Source of the DNA: Solanum dulcamara
Lineage: Eukaryota; Streptophyta; Magnoliopsida; Solanales; Solanaceae
Assembly (NCBI RefSeq): GCF_947179165.1
Contig: NC_077243.1
Span: forward strand, 6,876,001-6,940,000
Direction of reading: 5' to 3'
Length of the DNA stretch: 64,000 bases
Positions 12,707-23,245 of this stretch are shown piece by piece; position 1 is the stretch's first letter, and every line of letters begins with the position of its first letter. Below the pieces are notes generated by a model. It made no database searches. It was not told the origin of the DNA and saw only the letters and a program-made list of their open reading frames with translations. A program made the translations under genes and the position numbers.

Positions 12707-13050
12707 TTCTAACCAATAGCATAATAGATTAATAAAGTGCATCAAAATTTACCCTAAAATATTAAAATAAATTACCACTTGATGTAAAAACAAATTTAAC
12801 CATAATGAGGCTTATAAAATATAAATAAATTATACTCCCATATGGCAACACACATAAGACATACTTACCTCATATAAATCTACTATATTATCAACGTGTA
12901 AGAAAAATGCTGACATCAGTTTCGAATTTGAAATCGGTATGTAGCTTACATATTACATACTTTTCTGTAAGTTTGTTTCAGACCACGAGAATTCAATTTA
13001 AAATACAAGTATCATATAAGCTTTACATATTCATGGCAACTATCTACAAG

Positions 13051-13239
13051 CAGCAGTGGCGGATGCACATGGTGTCCAGGGGTTCATCCGAATTCTTTTT
13101 GGTGAAAAATTATACTATTTATGCATGGTTAAAATATTTTTTTATGTATAAATAGTAGATGTCGAACCCCTTCGATTAATTTGTATGTCTACTTTTTCAG
13201 ATTTTAAACCCTTTATTAAAAATTCTGATTCCACCACTG
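13051..13239. mobile_element. hAT-like MITE with 8-bp TSD
   Basis: Ends cagtggcggatgca and tgattccaccactg are inverted and match the cagtggcgga terminus common in Solanaceae hAT MITEs. Flanks are tctacaag (13043-13050) and tctacgag (13240-13247), an 8-bp duplication with one mismatch, as hAT transposases make. Confidence 0.75.
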
Positions 13240-13322
13240 TCTACGAGATAGAGTAGAGAGATAAACATATACCAGTGGTATAATACCACCGTTGATAAGT
13301 TACTACATTATAAGAGGGAGTT

Positions 13323-14105
13323 TCTACTTGGTGAACCAGGCAGGAGGTCAACATGCCTGCCTGGCAATTTAGAGGGTAGTCGACCAATACTATTGGTTAA
13401 CAAGGAATTTGGCTGTCGTACATGTATTATAATATATTGAGTATCATGACTAAATTGCCCCTTGCTAAATCATGTCTCACATACCTTTTTTAATTACCTC
13501 CTATACTTTTCTCTTTGGCAACCGCGGGCTGTTTAGTCTTTTAAGAATTACTTCCTACGTTTAATAATAGTTGTCTATTATTAATTTAACACAAAAAGTT
13601 AGAAACATTAAATGTTAAGAGTAATTTTATCAAATCACCCTTATTAAATAAAGTCATTTAAATATTGAAATGAATAATATTTAATAGCAAAGGTAAAATA
13701 GACACATAATGATAATAAACTGTACAAGTATTGTTGGACATAATAGTATAGTGGACAAGTTAAGATGGACGGAGGGAGTATCTTTTTTGAAAAAATTGAA
13801 TTCCTTTTTGGTTATTACATGATATAAATCGTAAATCACAATAATTAATAATTAAAAGATATATTAAAAATTTGATTGACTTTTAAAATTTTATTTATGC
13901 CACATACATTGAGACAAAGGGAGTAGTAACATACATTATTTTAAATTACATAAAAGTACTATAAATTAAAATAATTAACAACTTAAAATATTAAAAAATC
14001 AAATAAAATTTGAATGACTCTCCAAATTTTATTTATGTCACATAAATTAAATTAAGAAAAAATAACATGTATTAGATCCGTGCTAGCACAGACTCATATG
14101 TCTAG
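13323..14105 (+). mobile_element. Helitron-like non-autonomous element, copy 1
   Basis: Starts tctacttggtg and ends with the hairpin-like ccgtgctagcacag followed 12 nt later by CTAG, as Helitron 3' ends do. It shares a 20-nt block beginning caggaggtcaacatg (13341-13360) with copy 2, and the interior holds diverged repeats of about 140 bp. A Stowaway-like insert lies at 13549-13780. The A/T insertion rule is not met cleanly, so the borders are uncertain. Confidence 0.5.
13549..13780. mobile_element. Stowaway-like MITE nested in Helitron-like copy 1
   Basis: Left tacttcctacgttta and right gatggacggagggagta are inverted versions of the Stowaway terminus, with TA at the outer ends. Confidence 0.6.
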
Positions 14106-14740
14106 ATAGTTAGGTGATGCAGACAGGAGGTCAACATGCCTGCTGGCTGCTTGTCTACCTAGGGATAGTTTTGGTATTTTATTTTTATAGTTTTTGCTTT
14201 AGTGTTGTTGTGCTTTAACGCTTTATGCTTATACTATTTGTACATTTTAGACAAAAATATCCTGCCAATATGCAGTTTTTCTTTAAATAAAAAGGATATT
14301 GAGACAAATGGAGTAATATATATTATTATTTGAAAATTATGTAAATAATATCATAAATTACAATAATTAACAATTAAAAATATTTAAAAGACATATAAAA
14401 AGTTCAATTGACCCTGAATCAGTGCCACATAAATAGGAATAGATGAGTAACATATATTATTTAAAATGTCGTAAAAGTAATATTGATCACAATAATTAAA
14501 AAATTAAAAATTAAAAGACATAAAAAAATTAGGTTGATTATCAAAATTTTATTCAGTGCCTCATAAATTAGGATAAGGAAAGTAATACGTAAAAAAAGTA
14601 CTATAAATCAGAATGATTAACAACTTAAAATATCTAAAAATTATGTTAAAATTTAATTGACTCTTTAAATTTTATCAATATTATATAAATTAAGACAAAA
14701 AATAGATATTGGGCCAATGTTAGCACGAACCTGTGTCTAG
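14101..14740 (+). mobile_element. Helitron-like non-autonomous element, copy 2
   Basis: Begins tctagatagtt directly at the end of copy 1, repeats the shared 20-nt block at 14124-14143, and ends ccaatgttagcacg ... CTAG followed by T. Three to four diverged units of about 140 bp (caataattaa, aaaagacataaaa, tgccacataaa) fill 14285-14700. Confidence 0.5.
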
Positions 14741-14918
14741 TAATTATAGAAAACATCCTTTTTATCCTTTTAAAATAATAAAGTGCACAATAGTATATTT
14801 AATTAGCATATTTAATTAAGGCACAATTGCTTACCGTGATATCCAGTAAGATATCTCCATGATTTGCAAGTTTAAATACATAAAGTGATTGAAAGTAGAG
14901 TCTTGTGTGCTGATAACG

Positions 14919-15081
14919 TGTTATAAATTATATAAAATAAGTTTAAAAAAAATAGGAAAAAGAGAAAAACTTTTTATTTCTTTAAGAGTTAACTGACTTG
15001 ATCCCTAAATAGGATTTCTAACTTTTCTCCCAAAAAATTTATCTAATAGACATTCACTATAATACAAATATGTTTATAACA
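14919..15081 (-). repeat. 5' LTR of old Copia element
   Basis: 163 bp starting TGTTATAAATT and ending ATAACA. It is followed by CAATA (15082-15086), matching the duplication at 9152-9156. Left of it, gtgctgataac is the primer-binding region on the minus strand. Confidence 0.8.
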
Positions 15082-15224
15082 CAATACACATTCTTTTATT
15101 CATTCAACTAAACTAGTATATATTGAGATTGAAACTTTTGCTAATAATTTTTTACTTGAATTTCTATACTATATTGATTTTAAAAAATTGTGAAAAATTA
15201 AGTACATTTTTTGTTATTCATAAT

Positions 15225-15493
15225 TGTTGTAAAATACACTAAATGGAGCAAACAAAACGGAGAGGATAAGAGAATTAAAAGGAGAGCAGAGGAGGAATTA
15301 AAAGAAGAGCAGAGGAGGAAAACAATTTCGTCCGTATTAGTGTGTTTAATTCTATGTACAAGGGTAAGAATTTATAGGAGAATAAGAAATGATTGTGGGC
15401 AAGTTGCCCACTTTTAGTGGGCCCCATATGAAGAATATAAAATGAAAGTAGGCAAGTGGACATTCCACTTATATGTGGACACTCCACTTAACA
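15225..15493 (-). repeat. 3' LTR of young Copia element
   Basis: 269 bp, TG...CA, directly beside the polypurine tract. The last 40 bp contain an imperfect palindrome (agtggacattccact, tatatgtggacactccact) absent from the partner. Confidence 0.88.
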
Positions 15494-15703
15494 CTCCCCC
15501 TTGGATGTCCACGTGTAATGTGTTTACATAAAAACACTTTACAAGAAATAATATACTAAGTTATTCTGATGTTGTGTCTACATATTTGATAATACGCCTT
15601 GATTGCTGCCTCATTAAAAACCTTACCAGGAAAACCCAATGGGACAAAACCTTGGTGAAGGGAAAAAGAGTGCAGCGCGTATTTACTCCCCCTGATAAAA
15701 GCT

Positions 15704-18700
15704 TCATTTGATATTTTGGAGACGGCGCATTCCAACATTATGCCTTAGCTTCTCAAAAGTTGATGTTGGTAATGCCTTTGTGAATAAATCTGCAAGATTA
15801 TCACTTGAACGAACTTGTTGTACATCAATTTCACCATTCTTCTGAAGATCATGTGTGAAGAATAATTTTGGTGAAATGTGTTTCGTTCTGTCTCCTTTTA
15901 TGAAGTCACCTTTCAATTGAGCTATACACGCGGCATTGTCTTCGAATATAATTGTGGGTATTTTAACATTATTTTCTAGACCACATCTTTCTTTGATGAA
16001 CTGTATCATCGATCTCAACCACACACATTCTCTACTTGCTTCATGAATTGCTATTATTTCAGCATGATTTGAAGAAGTAGCAACAATGAACTGTTTTGTA
16101 GATCACCATGATATAGCAGTCCCTCCGTGTGTAAACAGATAACCTGTCTGAGATCGAGCTTTATGTGGGTCTGATAAATAACCTGCATCTGCATAACCAA
16201 TAAGGTCTGCGCAACCTTTGTTAGTATAAAACAAACCCATATCAATAGTACCCTTCAGGTATCGCAAAATATGTTTGATACCGTTCCAATGCCTTCGCGT
16301 TGGGGATGAACTATACCTTGCTAGCAAATTGACAGAAAATGTTATATCAGGCCTAGTTGCGTTAGCAAGGTACATAAGTGCGCCAATAGCACTGAGATAT
16401 GGTACTTCAGGACCAAGAATTTCTTCATCCTCTTCTGGAGGTCGAAACTGATCCTTTTTCACTTCAAGTGATCGAACAACCATTGGAGTACTTAATGGAT
16501 GTGCTTTGTTCATGTAAAATCTTTTTAAGATTTTCTCAGTGTAGGCAGATTGATGGACAAAAACTCCGTCTGCTAAATGTTCAATTTGCAGACCTAGACA
16601 AAGTTTTGTCTTTCCAAGGTCTTTCATTTCAAATTCTTTCTTTAGATATTCAATTGCCTTTTGGACCTCTTCAGGGGTTCCAATGAGATTTATGTCATCA
16701 ACATAAACAGCGAGTATAACAAACTCTGATTCCGTTTTCTTAATAAAAACACATGGACAAATAACATCATTAATATAACCTTCATTTATTAAGTACTCAC
16801 TTAGGCGATTATACCACATGCGCCCTGATTGTTTCAGACCATATAATGATCTTTGGAGTTTTATTGAGTATACTTCCCGAGACTTTTTACATGCTTCAGG
16901 CAATTTTAATCCTTCTGGGATTTTTATGTAAATTTCATTATCAAGTGAACCATAAAGGTAAGCTGTAACCACATCCATTAGGTATATTTCAAGATTTTTA
17001 TGTACAGCTAAACTGATGAGATATCGAAATGTTATTCCATCCATAACCGGTGAATATGTTTCTTCATAGTTGACTCCGGGTCTTTGAGAGAATCCTTGTG
17101 CAACGAGGCGTGCCTTATATCTTACAATTTCATTTCTCTCATTTCGTTTTCTAATAAAAACCCATTTATAACCAACTGGTTTTACACCTTCAGGGGTTTG
17201 GACTACAGGTCCAAAAACCTCACGTTTAGCAAGTGAGTCTAATTCTGATTGAATTGCCTTTTGCCATTCTGGCCAATCACATCTACGTCGACAATCTTCG
17301 ACGGATTTAGGTTCAAGACTTTCACTACCTTGCATGAGATTAATTGCAACATTATATGCAAAAACATTATCCACCGTAATTTTTGATCGATCTAAATTTA
17401 TCTCATCACCGATAGAACTTATTAAAAGTTCTTCATTCACTCGAGTCTCGGGTTCACTGATTTCTTCAGGAATATCAGGATTACTCAAACCTTGACCTTC
17501 TTCAGGAAGTTCGTGTGTAGTATCATCTTTATTATTTCTTACGCTTCTTTTTCTAGGATTTTTATCCTTTGAACCCAACGGTCTACCACGCTTCTGGCGT
17601 GTTTGGGATTCAGAAGCTATGATACTTGTAGATGGTCCTTTTGGGACATCAATTCGGATAGGTACATTCACTGCAGGGATATGTGACTTAGTTATCCGTT
17701 TCAAATCAGTAAATGCATCTGGCATTTGATTTGCTATTGTCTGTAAGTGGATGATCTTTTGGACCTCCTGCTCACATGTGCAGGTGCGTGGATCAAAATG
17801 TGATAGTGATGAAACTTTCCACGCAATTTCTTTTTCTTTTTCTTTTTCAGGTTCCTTTTTCTCTCCCCCTAATGGCGGGAAAATTGTTTCATCAAATCGA
17901 CAATCTGCAAATCGAGCAGTGAATAAATCTCCAGTCAACGGTTCAAGGTATCAAATTATGGAGGGTGAGTCAAACCCAACATATATGTCCAACCTTCGTT
18001 GAGGGCCCATTTTTGTACGTTGTGGTAGTGCTACAGGCACGTATACCGCACAACCAAAAATTCTTAAATGGGCTATATTTGGTTCATGACCAAATACTAA
18101 TTATGACGGAGAGTATTTATTATAATGTGTCGGTCTGAGACGTACAAGTGCTGCTGCATGTAAGATAGCATGACCCCAAACAGTAATAGGCAATTTTGTT
18201 TTCATTAGTAGAGGTCTTGCTATTAATTGTAGGCGCTTTATAAATGACTCTGCAAGGCCATTTTGAGTATGAACATGAGCAACAGGATGTTCAATTTTTA
18301 TCCCAATTGATAAGCAATAATCATTAAATGCTTGGGATGTAAATTCTCCAGCATTATCAAGGCGAATGGCCTTAATTGGATAATCTGGGAATTGCGCCCT
18401 TAATCTTATTATTTGTGCTAACAACTTCGCAAACGCTAGGTTGCGAGATGATAATAAGCACACATGAGACCATCTAGATGATGCATCTATTAGGACCATA
18501 AAATATCTAAACAATCCACTAGGTGGATGAATAGGTCCACATATATCTCCATGTATACGCTCTAAAAAGCCAGGAGATTCGATGCCAACCTTCAGGGTCG
18601 ATGGTCTGGCAATTAATTTGCCTTGATAACAAGCAGCACATGAAAATTCATCATTTGTAAGAATCTTCTGGTTCTTTAACGGATGTCCAGTTGAATTTTC

Positions 18701-19228
18701 AAGAATTCGTCTCATCATTATTGATCCAGGATGACCTATTCGATCATGCCATAGTACAAATATATTTGGATCAGTAAACTTCTGGTTTACGATCATATTT
18801 GCTTCAATTGCACTAATTTTTGCATAATATAGGCCAGATGACAGAGTTGGTAATTTTTCCAAAATATATTTCTGGCCTGAGACACTCTTGGTTATACCAA
18901 GATATTCAATATTCATTTCATTTAATGTCTCAACATGATATCCATTTCTGCGGATATCTTTAAAACTTAATAAGTTTCTTGGAGATTTAGAAGAAAATAA
19001 TGCATCTTCTATAACAATTTTTGTCCCTTTAGGCTGAATTATAGTAGCTCTTCCGGAGCCTTCAATCATTTTGGAATTGCCAGATATCGTAGTAACATTA
19101 GCTTTTCTTCTAAGCAAGTTGGAAAAATATTTCTCGTCTTTAAAAATAGCATGAGTTGTTCCACTATCAATTACACAAATATCTTCTTGATTGATCATTG
19201 ATCCAAACAAGATTTGAGGCATTTCCAT
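15704..19228 (-). pseudogene. Copia pol: protease, integrase, RT, RNase H
   Basis: One frame with three internal stops at 18101-18103, 17951-17953 and 16103-16105. From the N-terminus: aspartic protease DSGTTHAI; GAG-pre-integrase zinc site (LWHDRIGH ... CAACYQGK); integrase D-D-E with HGDICGP, RLDNAGEF and NGLAESF; Copia RT with YKWVFIRKR, KARLVAQGFSQ and the catalytic AVYVDDINLIG; then RNase H ending NLADLFTKALPTSTFEKLR. Each stop fits one C-to-T change from CAA or CGA. The product would make the cDNA and insert it. It starts in the same frame as gag, 132 nt after the gag stop. Confidence 0.92.
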
Positions 19229-19360
19229 ATTTTCTTCACAAAGAAAGAAAGTAAATATTATAATTAATACATAATTTATTATACAAAATTTTATTTTATT
19301 ACATGGATCTAGAAAAATACAAACATAATATTTAATACATACAACAACAAAGAGAATTGT

Positions 19361-20353
19361 TTAAATATTATCCGGCTTATCAACATTCATATTTACTTCT
19401 GGAAAATTAAAGAAATCAGCTACATCCAGATGCATGGGCTCAATATTGTCCTCAGAGATAAAATTTGTTTCTGGATTATTTTCCGCCCTCTTTAACGATG
19501 CCTGATATAGCTGAACCAAGCGTTTTGATGACCGGCAAATCCGCGACCAGTGCCCCATACCTCCACATCTATGACATATTGTTTCTGAATTATTCTTCGG
19601 TAAAGCTTCTGGCTTTTTACCCTGCCTTTTATATTGCTGGTTATTTCTCGGTGCCAGCCGAGCATCATGATTAAAATTTCTTTTCTGACTACGACCACGA
19701 CCACGACCACGACTGGGGCCATGGCCTCTTTCTCGTTGGTTAGAATTTGCCTGATTCACTTCAGGGAGTGGCAAAGAACCAACTGGCCGACTATCATGAT
19801 TTTTCATTAATAGTTCATTATGTCTTTCAGCAATAAGAAGGTGAGAAAGTAATTCAGAATATTTTTTAAAGCCTTTTTCGCGATATTGCTGCTGCAGGAG
19901 CATATTCGCGGGTGGAAATGTGGAGTATGTTTTTTCAAGTTTATCTTGTTCCGTGATTTCATCTCCGCATAAAGTTAACTGAGCTATAATTCTAAATAAA
20001 GCAGAATTATATTCAGTTATATTTTTAAAGTCCATCAGTCTCAGATTTAACCAGTCATAACGTGCTTGTGGAAGCATGACCAACTTCAGGTGGTCATACC
20101 TTTCTTTTAAATTTTTCCACAATTTCAAGGGATCTTTTAATGTAAGATATTGTAATTTAAGACCCTCGTCAAGATGGTGGCGGAGGAAAATCATAGCTTT
20201 TGCACGGTCTTGACTAGATGCCGTGTTATCATCTTTGATGGTGTCTGCCAGACCCATCGATTCAAGATGAATTTCGGCATCTAGTGCCCATGAGGAGTAA
20301 TCTTTTCCAGAGATATCCAAAGCAACAAATTCAATTTTTGAAATATTTGCCAT
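19361..20353 (-). CDS. Copia gag nucleocapsid protein, 330 aa
   Basis: An intact ORF starting MANISKIEFVALDISGKDY. It carries the UBN2-type gag domain (about residues 15-180), an Arg/Gly-rich basic stretch (RGRGRGRSQKR, about 220) and a CCHC zinc knuckle CHRCGGMGHWSRIC (about 260-273) that binds RNA. The start is about 80 nt inside the right LTR, the usual place. A separate gag stop before pol suggests gag and pol are expressed as separate products or by readthrough. Confidence 0.9.
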   Translation of the reverse strand: MANISKIEFVALDISGKDYSSWALDAEIHLESMGLADTIKDDNTASSQDRAKAMIFLRHHLDEGLKLQYLTLKDPLKLWKNLKERYDHLKLVMLPQARYDWLNLRLMDFKNITEYNSALFRIIAQLTLCGDEITEQDKLEKTYSTFPPANMLLQQQYREKGFKKYSELLSHLLIAERHNELLMKNHDSRPVGSLPLPEVNQANSNQRERGHGPSRGRGRGRSQKRNFNHDARLAPRNNQQYKRQGKKPEALPKNNSETICHRCGGMGHWSRICRSSKRLVQLYQASLKRAENNPETNFISEDNIEPMHLDVADFFNFPEVNMNVDKPDNI

Positions 20354-20431
20354 TTTATAGAAATAAAATTAAATAAAATTCTTACCACTTTTGTTACCTT
20401 GAAAATTAGCCGGAGCCTCGTGCTGATAACG

Positions 20432-20660
20432 TGTTGTAAAATACACTAAATGGAGCAAACAAAACGGAGAGGATAAGAGAATTAAAAGGAGAGCAGAGGA
20501 GGAATTAAAAGAAGAGCAGAGGAGGAAAACAATTTCGTCCGTATTAGTATGTTTAATTCTATGTACAAGGGTAAGAATTTATAGGAGAATAAAAAATGAT
20601 TGTGGGCAAGTTGCCCACTTTTAGTGGGCCCCACATGAAGAATATAAAATGAAAGTAGGC
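20432..20660 (-). repeat. 5' LTR of young Copia element, outer end missing
   Basis: 229 bp collinear without indels with 15225-15453, three mismatches. It stops at gtaggc and is followed at once by ATAAT. Confidence 0.88.
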
Positions 20661-21793
20661 ATAATAAAATTTTTGAGTCCAAGCCATAAAAATACATTCT
20701 ATTGGTAGGGACCATTATAAAATGGAGATAAATATGTAAATTAAGACATCTGATGATGGTGATATTTATGGAAATGAAATTTTAGGATATAAATACAAAT
20801 AATTCTTTAATCATTTTTTTATAAGGAATTGTCACCGATTCACAAGTATAATAAAACTAACTTTTTTCATACTCAAAATCGTTCATTATAGCCCTAATAT
20901 TCTAAATTCTCTTTGTCGACGTCGCCAAATTTATATATCAGAGTTCATATTAACCTCGTTCTCTATTAATCTATCAATCATTTTATCAGTCACTTCTTGC
21001 AAGACATTTCTTTATATTTTCACTTTTTGATAACATCTTTCTAGACCCAAAGACATATTCAATGTGGCGTTTCTGATTTTTTTTGAGATCTCCGCCGACC
21101 ATTATGCAATGGAGATATACATGCAAATCAAGGTATTTGATGATGGTGAGATTTATGGAATGAAATTTTAAGGTATAAATATAAATAATTCATTAATCAT
21201 TCTTTGTATAAAATTGTCACCGATTCACAAATATAATAAAAACAGCTTTCTCCATATTCAAAATCGTTCAGTTTTATAGCTCTAGCATTTTAAATTCTCT
21301 TTGTTGGCACCGTCAACTCTATATATCAGAGTTTAGATTAGTCTCGTTCTCTGTTAATTTATTAATCTTTTTATTAATCACTTCTTGCAATACATTTCTT
21401 TATACTTCGTTGTTTGATAACATCTTCCTAACCTAAAAGGCATATTTGATGTGGAGTTTGTGATTTTTTCTTGAAATCTTCGCCGATCGTTATGCAATGT
21501 AGATAAATATGCAAATCAAGGCATGTGATAATGGTGAGTTTTACAGGAATGAAATTCTAAGGCATAAATATAAATAATTCATTAATTATTATTTTTTGTA
21601 GTAAATCGTTAGTAACACAAATAAAATGAAAATTGTTTTCTCCCTACTCAAGATCGTTCAGTTTTATAGCTTAAGTATTCTAAATTCTCTTTGTCGGTGC
21701 CGCCAAATCTATATATCAGACCCAAAATAATCTCGTTATCTGTTAATTTATCAATCATTTTATTAGTCACTTTTTGCAATACATTTCTTTATA

Positions 21794-23245
21794 CTAGTTC
21801 TTCGGCACGTGAGTTACACATGTATGCCATGTTATGTAGTGTATCTTTTTATAATATAATGTTTTTGTTTCTAAAATAAAACGTGGGTTTTTAACTTGTA
21901 CTCCAATTATTAAGTCTTGATCTTACTGAACTCGAACTCTTTAGTCACCAGTCTCTATCTTCAACTCTACAGCTTAGCATTAACTCCACCGCTAGTACTA
22001 TGTCATCCACAAATAACATGCATGATGACACCTCACCTTCGATTCTTGGCAATTGGCATCATCTATCACCAAGACAAATAAAAATCGGTTAAGAGTTGTT
22101 TCTTTATGCAACCTATAATCAACTGAAAATTACATAGAGACTCCTTTTATATTCTGTACTCAGATGTTAACTCTATCGTACATATCATTAATTGCCTTAG
22201 TGTACGCAACAGATGCTCCCTAGCCTTCAAATTTTCTTAATCAAAAGTTTATTTATCTTGATTTGCAACCTACGTTTATGTCAAGGCGATGAATCTCATG
22301 TCGTTAATCAACAAATTAAAAGTTATTTCTACAACATCAAAAATGAAGAGTTTTTTTGCTAATATAAAAATCAAAACATCATATTATAATGTTATTTTTG
22401 TTGTAGCCATGACTGATGAGTGAAAAACATTCATTAAGATGAACGAATTGGTTTGATATATTTATAAATATATATATAAAAAAATTAGCAGTATATGTTC
22501 ATATTAATATGAATATCAATCTTAAAACAATACTTAACGTATATTTTCAAAGAAGAATAGAAGAGGACAAATCAAAATCTTACTTTTCCTTTATAGAATG
22601 CTTTCATTTTAAAGGTGAAACTCTATATCTGATGTCATAAACTATTGCAGCCATGAGCATTACAAGAGTCATTTGTGATGATTTTGCAGGATAGCCAATA
22701 TATTTTTACGTGTCAATCCTCATTTATGGTCCAATAGTATTTGTAATGCTAGTAACTCCACCTGGGAGCACCATCATTCCTTTTATAGACCATGCATGAC
22801 CATATCAGACATTCTACATTGGATCAATAGTTTAGGAATGGCAAGTGTTCAAACCTCTACTTATTCGACCATATCGCTTTGTTGACATGATCTTTTGCAC
22901 AACATCTTCATAAATATAAGCAGCAACACATGTGTATTCCCAGCGACTCTATGACGATCATACACAAATGACAGGGAATCGGCAGGACACTTTGGTGTTT
23001 GCCGTTGGTTTGCTCTTGAACTACCTTAAAGGATGACCATAAAGTATTTTTTGTTTTATGAATTGAAGCGGTGACTTCTCGTCAGATGTTAATATTTTTC
23101 AGACGTGTGAATTGAAGCGATAGCTTCTCTTTGAGAGTAATTTTTTTAATGATTAAATGTGATATTTAGATTAGTGAAAAGTGCATTTTAGTTATTTAAC
23201 ATTTTAATTTTGGAGTTTCCACTTTTAAGATAGTATAGATATAGA
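21794..23245 (-). mobile_element. Non-autonomous Helitron, 1452 bp
   Basis: Read on the minus strand it begins TCTATATCTATACTATCTTA (a typical plant Helitron 5' end) and ends GTGCCGAAGAACTAG, with a short imperfect hairpin (ggca...tgcc) before CTAG. It lies exactly between A (21793) and T (23246) with no target duplication. Neighbouring satellite units read ctttatattttcg at this spot, so the empty site is visible. The interior holds a decayed RTE LINE piece, and no helicase gene. Confidence 0.93.
21930..22200 (-). pseudogene. RTE LINE reverse transcriptase fragment in Helitron
   Basis: The minus strand at about 22023-21985 translates to CMLFVDDIVLAVE, the RT active-site box, and parallels [13 protein letters not shown] of the LINE at 40255. 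Upstream (about 22190) AINDMYDRVN parallels [10 protein letters not shown]. Stops and shifts interrupt the rest. Confidence 0.7.

Larger units (their letters stand above)
9157..15081 (-). mobile_element. Old Copia LTR retrotransposon, degenerate
   Basis: LTR-like ends at 9157-9359 and 14919-15081 share tgttatraaattatataaaa, nattcctaacttttctccca and tagacattcactat...tgtttataaca. Both outer flanks carry the 5-bp duplication CAATA (9152-9156 and 15082-15086). Internal DNA next to the right LTR has the same primer-binding segment (gtgctgataacgtgtt) as the younger element. Decayed RNase H (about 9560-9770) and integrase (about 11300-11700) parallel the minus strand of that relative. Most of RT and gag is unrecognisable. 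The interior has a local duplication, short repeats and several foreign insertions. Confidence 0.85.
15225..20660 (-). mobile_element. Young Copia LTR retrotransposon
   Basis: Full gag-pol on the minus strand between LTRs at 15225-15493 and 20432-20660. The shared 229 bp of the LTRs differ at only three positions by eye. Flanks carry ATAAT on both sides (15220-15224 and 20661-20665). The outer 40 bp of the right LTR are missing. The polypurine tract is the complement of cactcccccttgg (15492-15504), and a primer-binding-like stretch tgctgataac lies left of the right LTR. Gag and pol lie in the same frame, with three premature stops in pol. It was probably active recently but is now dead as a coding copy. 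Confidence 0.93.
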
